NCBI GenBank assembly: GCA_000611775.1
Contig: KK106982.1
Coordinates: 5,350,391-5,414,390, forward strand
DNA: 64,000 bases
Origin: Umbilicaria muhlenbergii
Lineage: Eukaryota; Ascomycota; Lecanoromycetes; Umbilicariales; Umbilicariaceae
Direction of reading: 5' to 3'
Made by a program: the position numbers and the translations under genes. This document shows, one piece after another, positions 39,826-50,297 of this stretch. The first letter of the stretch is position 1. Each line of letters begins with the position of its first letter. The notes beneath the pieces were generated by a model. That model was not told the DNA's origin. It did not search any database and was given only the letters and a program-made list of their open reading frames with translations.

Positions 39826-40417
39826 ATGGCGAAGACTCAAGCATTGTTCACAACGCCTGCTAATATTCCCGAAGCAACACTCGACCATTTCCGCTCCACT
39901 CCTTGGTGTGCACGCCTTCTGGCCGATCCCGCCTACATCGTAATTGACTCTCTTGCCGAGGACCCTAAGTGTTACAATGGCGAAACCTTCCTGAGAGAAA
40001 CACTCAACAACGATGGAGGGATCCGAGCGACTATGTCCATGTTCAAAGCTCCATCAGCTTCCGTATATTCGGATAGCAAAGGCAGGACCGGCGAGATCGT
40101 TACCCTATATTCGCTGGGGTCCGGCCTTGATGGTCATCTCAACACATGTCACGGCGGGGTTGTAGCGGTCCTACTCGATGACGTGGCGGCGCTTGTTCTG
40201 CGACATGATCCTGGTGTCATGAAACATGGGACCTTTACAGTTCCTTGAAGGTCGATTACAAAAGACCAGTACCAACGCCGGGCATCGTCCTTTGTCGAGC
40301 ATCACTGGCCAAGACCGAGGGACGTAAGGTCTGGGTCGATGCCACGGTCGAGGATGGCAACGGACTTGTTATGCAACGGGGGAGACCATGTTCTTGAAGA
40401 GCAAAGCCAAGTTGTGA
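39826..40417 (+). pseudogene. PaaI/THEM4-like hotdog thioesterase, frameshifted
   Basis: The first 140 codons (ATG 39,826) give the N-terminal half of a fungal 4HBT-family acyl-CoA thioesterase, including the hotdog helix motif HGGVVAVLLDDV at about residues 109-120. The frame then ends at 40,248. The family sequence goes on at once in a second frame (SLKVDYKRPVPTPG, then KVWVDATVEDGNGLVMQRG) and, after a further one-base slip in a run of five G, in a third (ETMFLKSKAKL, stop at 40,415-40,417). Two single-base losses therefore break the gene, near 40,238 and 40,378. The rest is well kept, so this is either a very young pseudogene or an assembly or sequencing error. Such enzymes hydrolyse acyl-CoA thioesters. 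No intron fits the breaks. Confidence 0.75.
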
Positions 40418-42609
40418 CGACGGCTGCTTTGTGTCATAATAAGTGGTTGGCTGAATCTTGTACACATTTCGCTCCCTGAAGCCTGGTTAGTGGGCAAGTC
40501 GGCAATGTGGCGGCAATTGTGAAGAGGAAGCTTGCAATGGTAGTGATAAAAAGGCTGCTGCTCAGCTGAGCCGGAGACAGGGTTGATGATGCACTAATCA
40601 TAACGAACCGGCGGACGTGGGTGTTACCCGTGGCAAGTAGCGATGCCGCACGCCACTCCCAACCCCACGTGCTAGGGCCTTACACCAAGACAGGCAACCA
40701 GTGATACTCTGCCCATCTCTCGGCCAACTTACTTTCTCTTCCGGTGCGAGATCCACGACCGCCAGCGGCGAGTGTGAGTGGCTGACTGAGCATCGGGTCC
40801 GGCTTAATACTCCGGCCGCCGTTAAAGTCTCTGCAGATCCTGCTGCTCAGCCCCTTCGCCCTGTCGGAATTCATTCATGCTACTGCCACTATAGATGTGA
40901 AAGGCATCTGCTCGTGCATCCGTTGGCTTTATGTAGCTCGCTTCTCCTAGTAGCAGAAACGATAACATGCCCAACGGGGTTTTCTGGCCTTACATGCATG
41001 TGAAAAGACTTCTTCAGGCTAGATATCAAGCCCGCTCCCAAAGACGGCTCTAGGCTTCGAGCACATGTTTGATCTTCCCGCACCAGCATTGGAGAAAGCC
41101 ATGGGCAAGCTTCGCCGTTGTGTGTAGGCGGTCAAAGCTGTATTCAAAAGACTGTGACAATGCAGGCCCTAGATACATGAAACTACCGCAATCCGAGACT
41201 ACTTAGCGGAGGAACATCGGAAACGGAGAACCAGCATCGAGAATGGGATAACAGGGCATGAATCCGGCCGCTCTCGCCCTCGCAAGGAAGCTGGCTGGTA
41301 GCAAAGGCTGCATGGTAAAACTGCGGACGGGACATCCCGACTTAGCCGAAGACGTGCATCCCACGGCGGATAACGCCGCCGCTTCCCCCTCCATCGCATC
41401 ACCCATTGCCCCACCCCCGCACCCTCAATCCACTCTGTAGGTCATTTTGCAGGGTGAGCAAATTGGCTGGCAATGTGCTCGTTTTATTGATATAGGATGG
41501 CAAGTTCTAAATTACACGAGAAGCCTGCTCTGGAGGTCGTGCTTATCTAATAGACCCACAACTCCCAACTCCCCTCTAACCCCAACCATCACTCTCCCTG
41601 ACTTTGACAACCCACGATCACACTCCTTTCACAATGTTCACCGACAACAAGACATCAATCCAACCGCGACCCCAACTCCCCGGGCCTCACCTCCACGTTC
41701 AACCCCCTCATCCCCCTCGCCCGCCACCTTCCCCTCGCCCTCACCACCTCCCAACACAACACCTCTGACCCCGTCCCACCACCCCGCCATCCAGTCTTCG
41801 TCCGAAAACCTCACTAGCACACTCCCGATCCCGCCATCGAGTCCCCACCCAGTCCCCTCAAGGCGTGATACCATGCCGCGAATACGTCGAGGAGGTTGTA
41901 AGAGAAGTAGAGGGAATAGTGGGGGTATGGCCGGAGGGGCGGGACTGGGGGGAGGAGGTCAAGGTTGTGAATCCGCTGAAAGGGACGTTTAAGCGGGTGG
42001 GAGGGTCGGAGGGGCTTGACTAGGTGGGTTGGGGTGAGAAGGTGGGATATCCACGGGCTGCTGGATCCAGCTGAAGCTGGGGATTGGGAAGAGGTGAAGG
42101 GGTGCAGCTCGCCATGAGCCGGTGGTGGAGGTCTTGGTTCTTGTCTAGATGGTTAGGGGGCGGTTTGGCCGGTAGCTTGGCGGTGCTGAGGTGGGCGTAA
42201 GGTAGGCTGTTGATGGATCTAGTTGTTATTATTACCTGCGGAGTGGATCTAACGGCGGTTTCTAGAAGAGCCGGGGTGTGCGATCACTTCTCAGCTGCGG
42301 TGGTCGAGCTGCGCTGCTATGATGAGATCCAAAGGTAAAGAGTATCGCCTTCCACGGACTGTAGGCGGCTACAGTGAGTTTGGTAAGAGGATGCTGCGAT
42401 CAACATCTTGATCCTGTCCACTTCTGCAGTACTGTCAAGTGTTGTCATCATTGCTCCGTGCTTGGTTTCACTGTACTTATCAACGGAACAGTTGCTTGAA
42501 AAGACTTCTCTTTTTCTATAGCGACGATCATTCTGATATGTCTATTAGTCATGCTACTGGCTCTAATGAGAAGCGCGACCGCTCTCGGGGTTTTCTGCAG
42601 TTTTCTTCG
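40418..42609. other. intergenic region with a possible gene fragment
   Basis: No intact gene is seen. Between about 41,635 and 41,990 coding-like pieces appear in different frames (FNPLIPLARHLPLALTTSQ, HPVFVRKPH, then REYVEEVVREVEGIVGVW and VVNPLKGTFKRVGGSEGLD). They may be the remains of one gene with several frame changes; I do not recognise the family. The 41,640-41,870 stretch is strongly C-rich on the plus strand, which by itself makes long proline-rich open frames. The rest holds nothing I can support. Confidence 0.4.
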
Positions 42610-43701
42610 CTACTCGCTCCCTTTCCTTCCAACCCACACGATCATATCGTAATGCATGAACACACCTGCTTCAATCTCCGCAGTTACCTTCTTGATCAAC
42701 TCGCGATACGCCGATCGTTCAAGCCCCATTAGGGAACTAGAGGTAGACATCTCCTCTAATCCCATCATGGCATTATCCGTCGAAGCCCTGCGGAAAGCGG
42801 CAAGCATGGGCAAGAGGGTGGAGCTCACCACCGAGAGGCCCTGTTTCGAGAAGAAGGTGCCAAGTACCAGAGTCCAGCTAGGAATGAGCAAGCGTCAGCT
42901 TCCGGTTTGCCAGCCGAACGAGTCTATATCAACGAGAATCAAATACCTACTCCCATATGAAGCCACTTCTGACACGGAAATCGACGAACCGTGCCATGAT
43001 TTCGTCCGAAGCGTCCCTCGATACTGCCGGATCCGAGACCGACGCTGAGCTGCTGCATGCCTCGTCCCATTGGAGATAGCCGCCAGGTTCTACACACTCT
43101 TAGCTCCGCGTCGCTTGGTAAATGAAGGAAGGACGATTCAAATCGATCGTTCAGGAGAAGAATAACATACTCAACATACGAACAAGGTTCGCCAGTAATC
43201 GACTCGGGTCATTGTTCTTCACAATACACACGAAGCATCGGATATGCACCACGTCGTACTTGCCGACTAGATGTTCAGGCACGTCCGAGAACGCATCGAG
43301 AATCCCCAGTGACGCGTTGGGAGGCAGCCATGCCTTGTGCGGAAACATGGCAGGGGAGATGTCGAAGCCGTCGAGCTGGACCGAGGACGGCACTTGAGAA
43401 GATAGTTCTACTAGCCAAGACCTGTTGCATAGTCAGCATCTGCGTGGCACTCGGTTGCAGTTCTATTGGCCTTACGCAGGCCCTGTTCCGACGTCTGCAA
43501 TCTTCATGCCGTCCACGATGGAGATGTCAGGATGTAAGAGATATCCGAGCGTACAGTTCCATAACCAATGTTGTAGATACAGTCTCGCGATACTATTAGT
43601 TCAGCCATTCAGTCATCGAGATCCAAGCAACGAGCGCACCTCGCAGAGGCACGACACCCTCGACTCAATATGTAGTCATCTTCGCCCGCTGCAGTGCTCA
43701 T
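42610..43701 (-). CDS. class I SAM-dependent methyltransferase, five exons
   Basis: Exons: 43,640-43,701; 43,476-43,592; 43,180-43,421; 42,951-43,089; 42,610-42,877. Introns are 47, 54, 90 and 73 bases, all GT..AG. The model closes at 275 residues. It resembles the LaeA/UMTA-like fungal family: an N-terminal YILSRGC..ASARL-type helix, then HWLWNCTLGYLLHP, SAM-binding motif I KIADVGTGPA (residues 51-60), the post-I acidic segment LDGFDIS, the motif YDVVHIRCF, and LQPGGYLQWDE. The C-terminal part ends GVFMHYDMIVWVGRKGSE. Relatives methylate small molecules of secondary metabolism or act as regulators. No biosynthetic backbone gene lies next to it, so the substrate is unknown. Start and family are well supported; exon ends are by inspection. 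Confidence 0.88.
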
Positions 43702-44488
43702 GATGGCAAATCCGTTAGTGACCTCAAGTTAGATTTGCTTCGGCATCCATTCCACGACAGAGTGTACATATTTTAACCCAAAAACCCAAGTAGACAGTCG
43801 GCGGAGGATTCTAGCTTACTCCGATATTGCAAATAGATCCCAGTCGCTGATTGCGCTTGAGGCGCATCGGCATTATGGAACCCTGTTGCACATCGGTGGA
43901 CGGTAGTTTTTATGCATTTTGATACCTAGTGAGAAGACCATTGTTTCCTGTCGGAGACAGTGTGTGGCGCACCGTCAAATAATTTGATTTGTTGTGCAGG
44001 ATTATCACAGAGCAATAATTAGCGGTGTCATTCGGCCCAAAGATCGCCCGCTTCGGCGGCATATGGCTATCTTAATCTTAGGGTGCAAGATCTTTGGTCA
44101 ACATCAGATTGCAAAGAGTATAGTCTTGAAATTGTGTTCTTTCTTAGTTTGAAAGTAATAGCGAAATAGTAGCTGCTAATTTCGTCGCCGGCGCCATTGA
44201 CCTCCTCTGTGTCACCTCACATCTTACAAGACCCCACAAGATCTGACTGAAAACCGTGAAGCTTCTCCTTTCCTCTTCCTCTCTACCAAGTCTCCCTTAG
44301 AAAGACTTAGTAATGCCAAACCCTTCCGACAAACATATGTAAAAAAGCTACAAAGAAAGTCTAAGAAAACAGGAAGCAGTCCGAAGGAAATAGTGCGCAC
44401 AAAGTATTTGATCATTCCAATTGCGTCTCGCAGGAAACGGAAGGTCTGACAGTGCGCGATGAGTTGCGGTTGATGTCTGATCCTGCTT
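43702..44488. other. intergenic region between two minus-strand genes
   Basis: It holds the promoter of the methyltransferase and the 3' region of the ankyrin gene. Open frames on either strand show no domain. Nothing else is supported. Confidence 0.55.
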
Positions 44489-47467
44489 TCACCACGACCC
44501 TTCAAGGATTGGACTTGCCGTGCGTTCCAGCCCCATCACCTCTGAGTCTTCAATGCCCCAGTCCACTGAGTCTTCAATGCTCCAGTCCTCACCCCTCCTC
44601 CACTGGCCACTATCTCCTCGGAAGTCTGGAGAAGCTCTGCCCGACATTTCGCAATCAGCCATGCTCAAGGCCTCATCACGTTCTTTCCCACTGTCTTTAG
44701 ACTCGCTGACATGAGTGCAGTATGGTAGATTTTCAACGTGAATAGGAGAAGGCTTCCAGCCCCAACGCCTTTTCTGAGCCCGGGGGCGTCCACAAGAACA
44801 TCGCGCCGCAGGAAAGTCTTCATAGAGCGGCGCAAAAATCTCTTCGGCATCGAAACCGCAGTCGATCAAAGCTCGCTCCCAGAGGGTGCTATCACCGCTT
44901 TCGTAAGCTGATCGAGTAACTGAATATCCTTTACAATCGACAGCATGAACATCTGCGCCTCGATTGAGTAACAAACCCGCTATACGTCTCGTCTCGTGAT
45001 TGTTGGGAAGCCACAAGTTCTTTGCGTAAACTAGAAACTTTGCGTCAACTGGAAACAAATAATGTAGACATCCCCTTCCAGAGGAATCTCGAGCCGTAAT
45101 ATCAGCACCGCGATCAAGGAGAAATGCGACCTTTTCATATCTGTCCTTGCTGGACGTAAAGGAAGCATTTAGGTACCATTTGTCAAGAGCAATCAACAAC
45201 GCAGTGCGGCCCCGAGGGTCACTGTCTTCAATATTAATCAGAGGCCCCACTGAGTTCATGTATATCCGTATAAATTCCTTGACATTTTTAGCAAGTGCCT
45301 GAAACGTTTGATGAAGATTGAGAGTCGCATACTACACGTGAGAATTCAACTGCGTCCGTAAAGATGGAAGTTCCAGGTATCACGTCAGCAAAGAACATGT
45401 TTGGGTCTGCCTCTGCGTCCAACAGAAGCCTCTGACATTTCGGAACCTCACTCAGATCTGAGTCTCGGTTGTCCAACTGCATATGCGCCAGAAGAGGGTA
45501 CGAACTGCACCATATAGTCAACTCTGGTTTTACTTAGAGCAGAATTAACAACTTGCTCACTCACAGTTCATTACGGAAGTTTAATTCCACTGCATTCACG
45601 TCCGCACCATGGTCTATGAGAAACGCGCTGATCGTTGTCTGCAAGTTAGTCAAGGCGTACTAAGTAAACTTAGTCCTCTTTAGTCGATAGAACTAGAACG
45701 GTCATAGCGAAACTAACATTGAGTAATGATCGACCTTTAGTGTCACAATCTGTGGGAGCGGCAGCACCCGTTTCAAAGAGCTCGATGAGTCCATTCATAT
45801 CCCCGGTGCTGACGACTTCGAACACCATTGAGTTGTCCGGGATAATCGAGCAAAAGGACAGAAGTGGATGCAATAAGTTACATCCATCCTTCATAATTCT
45901 TTGGCAGAATGAAGCAGACATCTTCGTCTGATGCTTATTGGTATTAGCTGGAAATAGGCTGAAGGTGCCAAGAAAGACCTCAGTGACCTCCAGGGAATTC
46001 GATTCCTGTCCCTGGCCTCGAGACTCCAGTACCTCGACAGCCTGCTTAGTGATGTACTTAACCTGAATGGTTCCAAACTTAGTCTGGTATTCGCGACTCT
46101 CAGCTCTTGATCTCAATTTGCCTTTAACAGAAGGCATACATCGGCCGCCTTTGATCTTGTCATTGACCATGACGGACTGCGAGGCGGAGAGGATTCTTCG
46201 AACTCGTTTAACATCGCGCCAGTATTGTGTCTCGGAGCCGGATCCAGGAGAGTTAGCATATCGGTCCATTTTACGCTTCCTGCCACTCTCTCGCAGACTG
46301 CAAACTTCTTCTTCCTTGGCGATGACGACGTTCAGGATTGACTCCAAGTCCTCAATTATGAACTGTGCTTCATCAGAGGACACCGTTTGAGGTTTCTTCG
46401 ACGCAAGGAGGCAGAGTCTGTCTATAGTATCTGCGATTCCATCGTCGACGTGAGGATGACGCTTGAAGCTGTCCGCTTGCGCCGGTGTATATTGTGGAAC
46501 TTCTTGGGAGGCCGGAATGGATTCCTCAACATGATGCGAGTTGTTTTGCTGCTGAATCTGACGTAACAAGTTTATGATTGTCTCCGACTGCTCTTGAGAT
46601 ACCTTGGACAGACTCTCTAGTCTCGCACTGAGATGATTCGCAGCTTGGTGGCTAGCCTGACTGAAGGATTGATTTTGCTGATCCATCAGATCGAAGCGAC
46701 TTCCGAAGTCGCCTCTCATGCCGTCGAGATTGCTGCCCAGTAGGTCCAGCGCCTTGGCTTGTTGTCTATCGCTCTTGTGTATGATATCCTGGTGCGAATT
46801 GTGCCGCACTTCGAGAGACTCCTCTAGCCGATCGAAGCGCTTGACAACATCATGTCGCACGTCACTGGCTTCACCACCGAGTCTGTCAAACCTTGCTGTA
46901 ATTGTCTGCAAAGAGGATCCCAACACATTGTTCAGCTGTTCAAAACGCTGAGTATGGTCGATACCAAGCCGTCTAACGTAAGGATTAGTGAAAGGAGGAG
47001 GCGAGATTATCGTGGCGGCACATCACTTACGTGCCAATGATGATCAGCTGAGAGTTGAGCGTTTCAGTCTGACTTTGCAGTACCTTCCACATATCCTCAC
47101 GGTCTTTCTCCTTCAGCACAGCCTTGAGAGCTACCCAAGCTCTGCGAACATGTTTGCCACCGACCGCTACCCGTAGGCTTTCAAGCTTGTTCGTAATCTT
47201 TCTCAACTCCTCAGCGCATGCTTCCACCAGGCTCTGGAGATTCGTAAAAAGGTCTATTAGATTGCTGCCACTGGTTAAGTCCGCCTCAGTGATCAAAGTT
47301 GCAAGTTGCTGTAAGGTTTGCCGCAAGGCTTCAGCTTTGGTCGCCAAGCGCTGAACATGAGCTGGCCCATCCTTGATCTGTTGAACTGTTTGGTAAATGG
47401 CTTTGGTACCCTGTATTGCGATGGTGATAAGAGCAGTAAGGCTCGCGGCAACAGACACAATATCCAT
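44489..47467 (-). CDS. PigL_N / coiled-coil / ankyrin-repeat protein, five exons
   Basis: Exons: 47,031-47,467; 45,718-46,972; 45,565-45,638; 45,336-45,504; 44,489-45,298. Introns are 58, 79, 60 and 37 bases. The model closes at 914 residues. Residues 1-145 match the N-terminal domain seen in fungal STAND/NACHT and PigL-type proteins (MDIVSVAASLTALI start). About 150-300 is heptad-like coiled coil (repeated RFDRLEE, SARLESLSK). A basic region with RKRKMDR lies near 355. Ankyrin-type repeats run from about 525 (STGDMNGLIELFETG) to about 790 (HGADVNAV, DAEADPN, DRGADITARD, NRGADVHAVD). The tail is acidic with two DW/SIEDS copies. No P-loop NTPase is present between the N-domain and the repeats. 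Such architectures are linked to fungal nonself recognition, but the role here is inference. The last intron is unusually short (45,299-45,335); a longer alternative from a GT further upstream is possible. Confidence 0.85.
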
Positions 47468-48109
47468 AACTCAGTTGCGGTCGACAAAAGAAAGGTGCTA
47501 AAGAAGAGGATGGCGAGGCGGGCAGAGAGGTTTTGAGCATGGCGAGGTGAAAAAGAGGCTGTGCCTCCAAGATGCCCAAGGCAGACTACGCAACGCGATA
47601 TGGTGCAGGTAACACAATGGTGGGCCCTGCATTGCTCCCAGGACGTCCAGATTCTGGAGACACACCACTGCAGAAGTCATTATAAGCACCAACCAGGTCA
47701 TCACTGATAAGGCGGCTGGATGTGCACATTCAGCTCATGTAACGACTTGTTCCAGACTCTATCGAGCACTTGCACCTATTGGCCTTAATTTACGGAGTAG
47801 TCGTAAATCGGACTCGAAAGCGCTGTGACTGGCGGGATCACATGAGCATCAACACCCTCCGTAGGAAGCATTCGAATGGCATCCACCTTGGATCGCAAAT
47901 AGGAGAATTTAATTGCCTGAAATGCAATTGCGGATGGGCCGGCGGCGAACAAGTGTTCCGCATAGTGCTGAGGGTGTAGATACTGTAGTAGCTTACTGGA
48001 CTTTCATTATGTTGGCCTCGTCCGAAAAGGTACTCCATATATTTGCTCTTGGGGTCAACATGGGAGCCGGGGTTGTTGCAAGATATGAGGTGGTCTAGAA
48101 GATGCATCT
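47468..48109. other. intergenic region
   Basis: It contains the promoter of the ankyrin gene and the 3' region of the hydrolase gene. No tRNA, gene or repeat is recognised. Confidence 0.55.
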
Positions 48110-49804
48110 TTATGCTCCTCGCCAGCTTCCAACCAAGAACTTCGTCACCACCTCCGCAAACTCCTTCGGTTTCTCAACCATCGGTAAATGCCCCGCCCCA
48201 TCCACAACCACATACTCCGCCCCATCCCCAAGCCCCTTCGCCATATCCCTCATCACCCCCGGCAACACCCCATCCCCGCCCCCGACCACAAAGGCACCCC
48301 TCACAGCACACGCCTTCATCTCTTCTCGCAAATCATACTCCCACAAGGCCTCCACACTCTCCTTGAATCCCTCCAAACTGTTGTTTTCCACCATCGCCTT
48401 CACTCTCCTGATCTCCGCTTCCATACTCCCTCCGTCATAGCTCTCCTCCAAGAACCACCTCCGCACCGTCAACTCTGCCAACTGCTCCCCCACTACCGTC
48501 TCCCCAGTCTGTGCCTTCGCTCCCTCCTCCTCCGCAATCTCAATCCTTTCGCTCCATGTCTTTGCATTCCCCTCTGGACTCTTCGCACTCGTATCACACG
48601 CCATAAACGCCGCGACTCTCTCAGGATATTTCAGCGCCGTGTTCAACACCGTCGCACCCCCAAGGCTGACCCCAATCACAGCGGCAGCTTTGCGAATCAT
48701 CAGCGCGTCGAGCAGGGCTACGATATCCGAAGCCAGCACATCAACCGTGATGCTCCGATCCCCGCAGTGACGTGAGCGGCCGCGCGTCAGGTAGCGCAGG
48801 ACGCGGTACTTCTTGTTCTGCGGAGACGAGAAGAAAGCGGCGACGAAACCGTCCCAGATGCCCCAGTCGACGAGGATGGAATTGCTGAGAAGGATGAGGG
48901 GGGCGTCAGGGGAAGGGGAGCCTTCAAGTCTGTAAGGAAGGACTACGCCATCGGGGGTCTTAACGTATGATTCTATCGCCGCTACGCCGTCATCTTCAGG
49001 TACAGGCAGTGTTCTGGTATGACCGTCTGGAGATGTAAACGGAGCGAGGTCTGTAGCGGAAAGCGAAGACAGGTCTCTTGGCGCGGGGCCGAAGGTGTAG
49101 TATAAGTCGTACGTGCGTCTTCGCTTCTCTTGCACGACCTCCGTCATTATCTTATTGTTCCACGGTGTGCTGGTTGCAGCCTTGAACTCCTCGCCGCCGA
49201 GTCCATTCTTAGGCGTATACTCGTGCAGTGCGAGATACTCGAGCACGTCCTTGCCTTCAACAGATGATGTCACAAACCGTCTGGAGCGCAACCACCCTGG
49301 AACCTCTGACAGCATCGAGACATGCTCCTCATTGTACCAGTCCCCCAGCTCTTTCACGTTCCCATTCCCAGGTTTCAGACTCAGGCTCACAGCAACCATG
49401 ATATTCCCATCCGTCCCCGCATGCACCTCCTCCAGCCGCTTGAATTCTTTCGATTCCCAGCTTCTCACCAGGTCAAACATCTTCCTGTCCACCGCGATCT
49501 GCTTCATTGTATCTATCTCCCGCTGGCTTTTAACATCATCCCTCCGCAGCGTCGTGTATGGCTCCTTGACCATTTCCGCCATGTCCGTCACGTCGTATAT
49601 GGCCATCCACTCCGGCATCCCCTTGCCCGGCCCTGCGAGATCCGTCGCTCGATAGCGGAAGCCATTCTCGATGAAAGGGAGGCGTAGACGTGTCGGCCCA
49701 TGCTCGTTATTGTACCAGTCATGGAATTGAGCGATGGGAAGACTCGGCTTCGGTTGCATCGTCACGTAGAGGATACCAGATGTGGGCGCCATCGTGTCGG
49801 TCAT
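48110..49804 (-). CDS. tandem EthD-like barrels fused to an enol-lactone hydrolase-like alpha/beta hydrolase
   Basis: A single exon of 564 residues from the ATG at 49,802-49,804; the open frame continues a little upstream without an ATG. Residues about 10-110 and 130-230 each look like an EthD-type dimeric alpha/beta barrel with the signature HDWYNNEHGP (28-37) and DWYNEEH (155-161). Residues about 275-564 form an alpha/beta hydrolase resembling 3-oxoadipate enol-lactonase (PcaD): nucleophile Ser380 in GVSLGG, acid Asp511 in GGGDGV, His539 in GAGHLPMVEKP. Enol-lactonases open beta-ketoadipate enol-lactone to beta-ketoadipate in the cytosol. Muconolactone isomerase and methylmuconolactone methylisomerase share the small barrel fold, so the N-terminal half could carry the preceding isomerisation. 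That is inference. Its neighbours are a muconate cyclase-like gene and an intradiol dioxygenase, which supports a role in aromatic breakdown. Confidence 0.88.
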   Translation of the reverse strand: MTDTMAPTSGILYVTMQPKPSLPIAQFHDWYNNEHGPTRLRLPFIENGFRYRATDLAGPGKGMPEWMAIYDVTDMAEMVKEPYTTLRRDDVKSQREIDTMKQIAVDRKMFDLVRSWESKEFKRLEEVHAGTDGNIMVAVSLSLKPGNGNVKELGDWYNEEHVSMLSEVPGWLRSRRFVTSSVEGKDVLEYLALHEYTPKNGLGGEEFKAATSTPWNNKIMTEVVQEKRRRTYDLYYTFGPAPRDLSSLSATDLAPFTSPDGHTRTLPVPEDDGVAAIESYVKTPDGVVLPYRLEGSPSPDAPLILLSNSILVDWGIWDGFVAAFFSSPQNKKYRVLRYLTRGRSRHCGDRSITVDVLASDIVALLDALMIRKAAAVIGVSLGGATVLNTALKYPERVAAFMACDTSAKSPEGNAKTWSERIEIAEEEGAKAQTGETVVGEQLAELTVRRWFLEESYDGGSMEAEIRRVKAMVENNSLEGFKESVEALWEYDLREEMKACAVRGAFVVGGGDGVLPGVMRDMAKGLGDGAEYVVVDGAGHLPMVEKPKEFAEVVTKFLVGSWRGA

Positions 49805-50297
49805 CCTGGGTTCGTACCACGGCCAATTGAGAGGCCGCACCCTGGATTAGGGCTCCGGAATGGTATCCAAGCTGGGGGGCACAGATAAGATATGCTCGAC
49901 CACCTCCCGTTCCCATTGCCGAGCGGGGAACTGGGGCCTTGAACGATGACCTAGATTCACGTCTTCTCCATGGACGCGCGAATCGGCTCTATTCTATCAT
50001 GAGGATTGCTCCTCTGACAGCCTGCCAGCGTCATCTTCTTAGAGTGCGATAGAAGCGATATTTATAAACATGACGTGAAAAGATCCCCATGTCCGTTGTA
50101 TGACGCAATTTGCTAGAAGCCGTAAGGCTGATAAGCAAGCCAAGTCTCCCTAGTACGAGTACACCGTCCCAAATTGAAGAACGTCTAACAGTGGTTTTGA
50201 TATGCGTTTTCCTGTCTAGTATACATGATGTGATAGACGCGATGCTATATCCTCTTGGTCGTCATATGGGAGGTCACTATAAAATTACACGTCGGTA
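49805..50297. other. intergenic region
   Basis: It lies between the hydrolase start and the 3' end of the lactonase gene, both on the minus strand, and holds the hydrolase promoter. No other feature is seen. Confidence 0.5.

Noticed and set aside
41447-41992. 181-codon proline-rich open frame
   Set aside because: The C-rich strand composition explains its length; no homology-like motif in this frame.
42610-43701. Methyltransferase as part of a secondary-metabolite cluster
   Set aside because: No polyketide synthase, peptide synthetase, terpene cyclase or RiPP precursor is visible nearby.
49805-49840. Upstream extension of the EthD-hydrolase gene
   Set aside because: It begins with GTG, not ATG; the first ATG at 49,802-49,804 already covers the first barrel.
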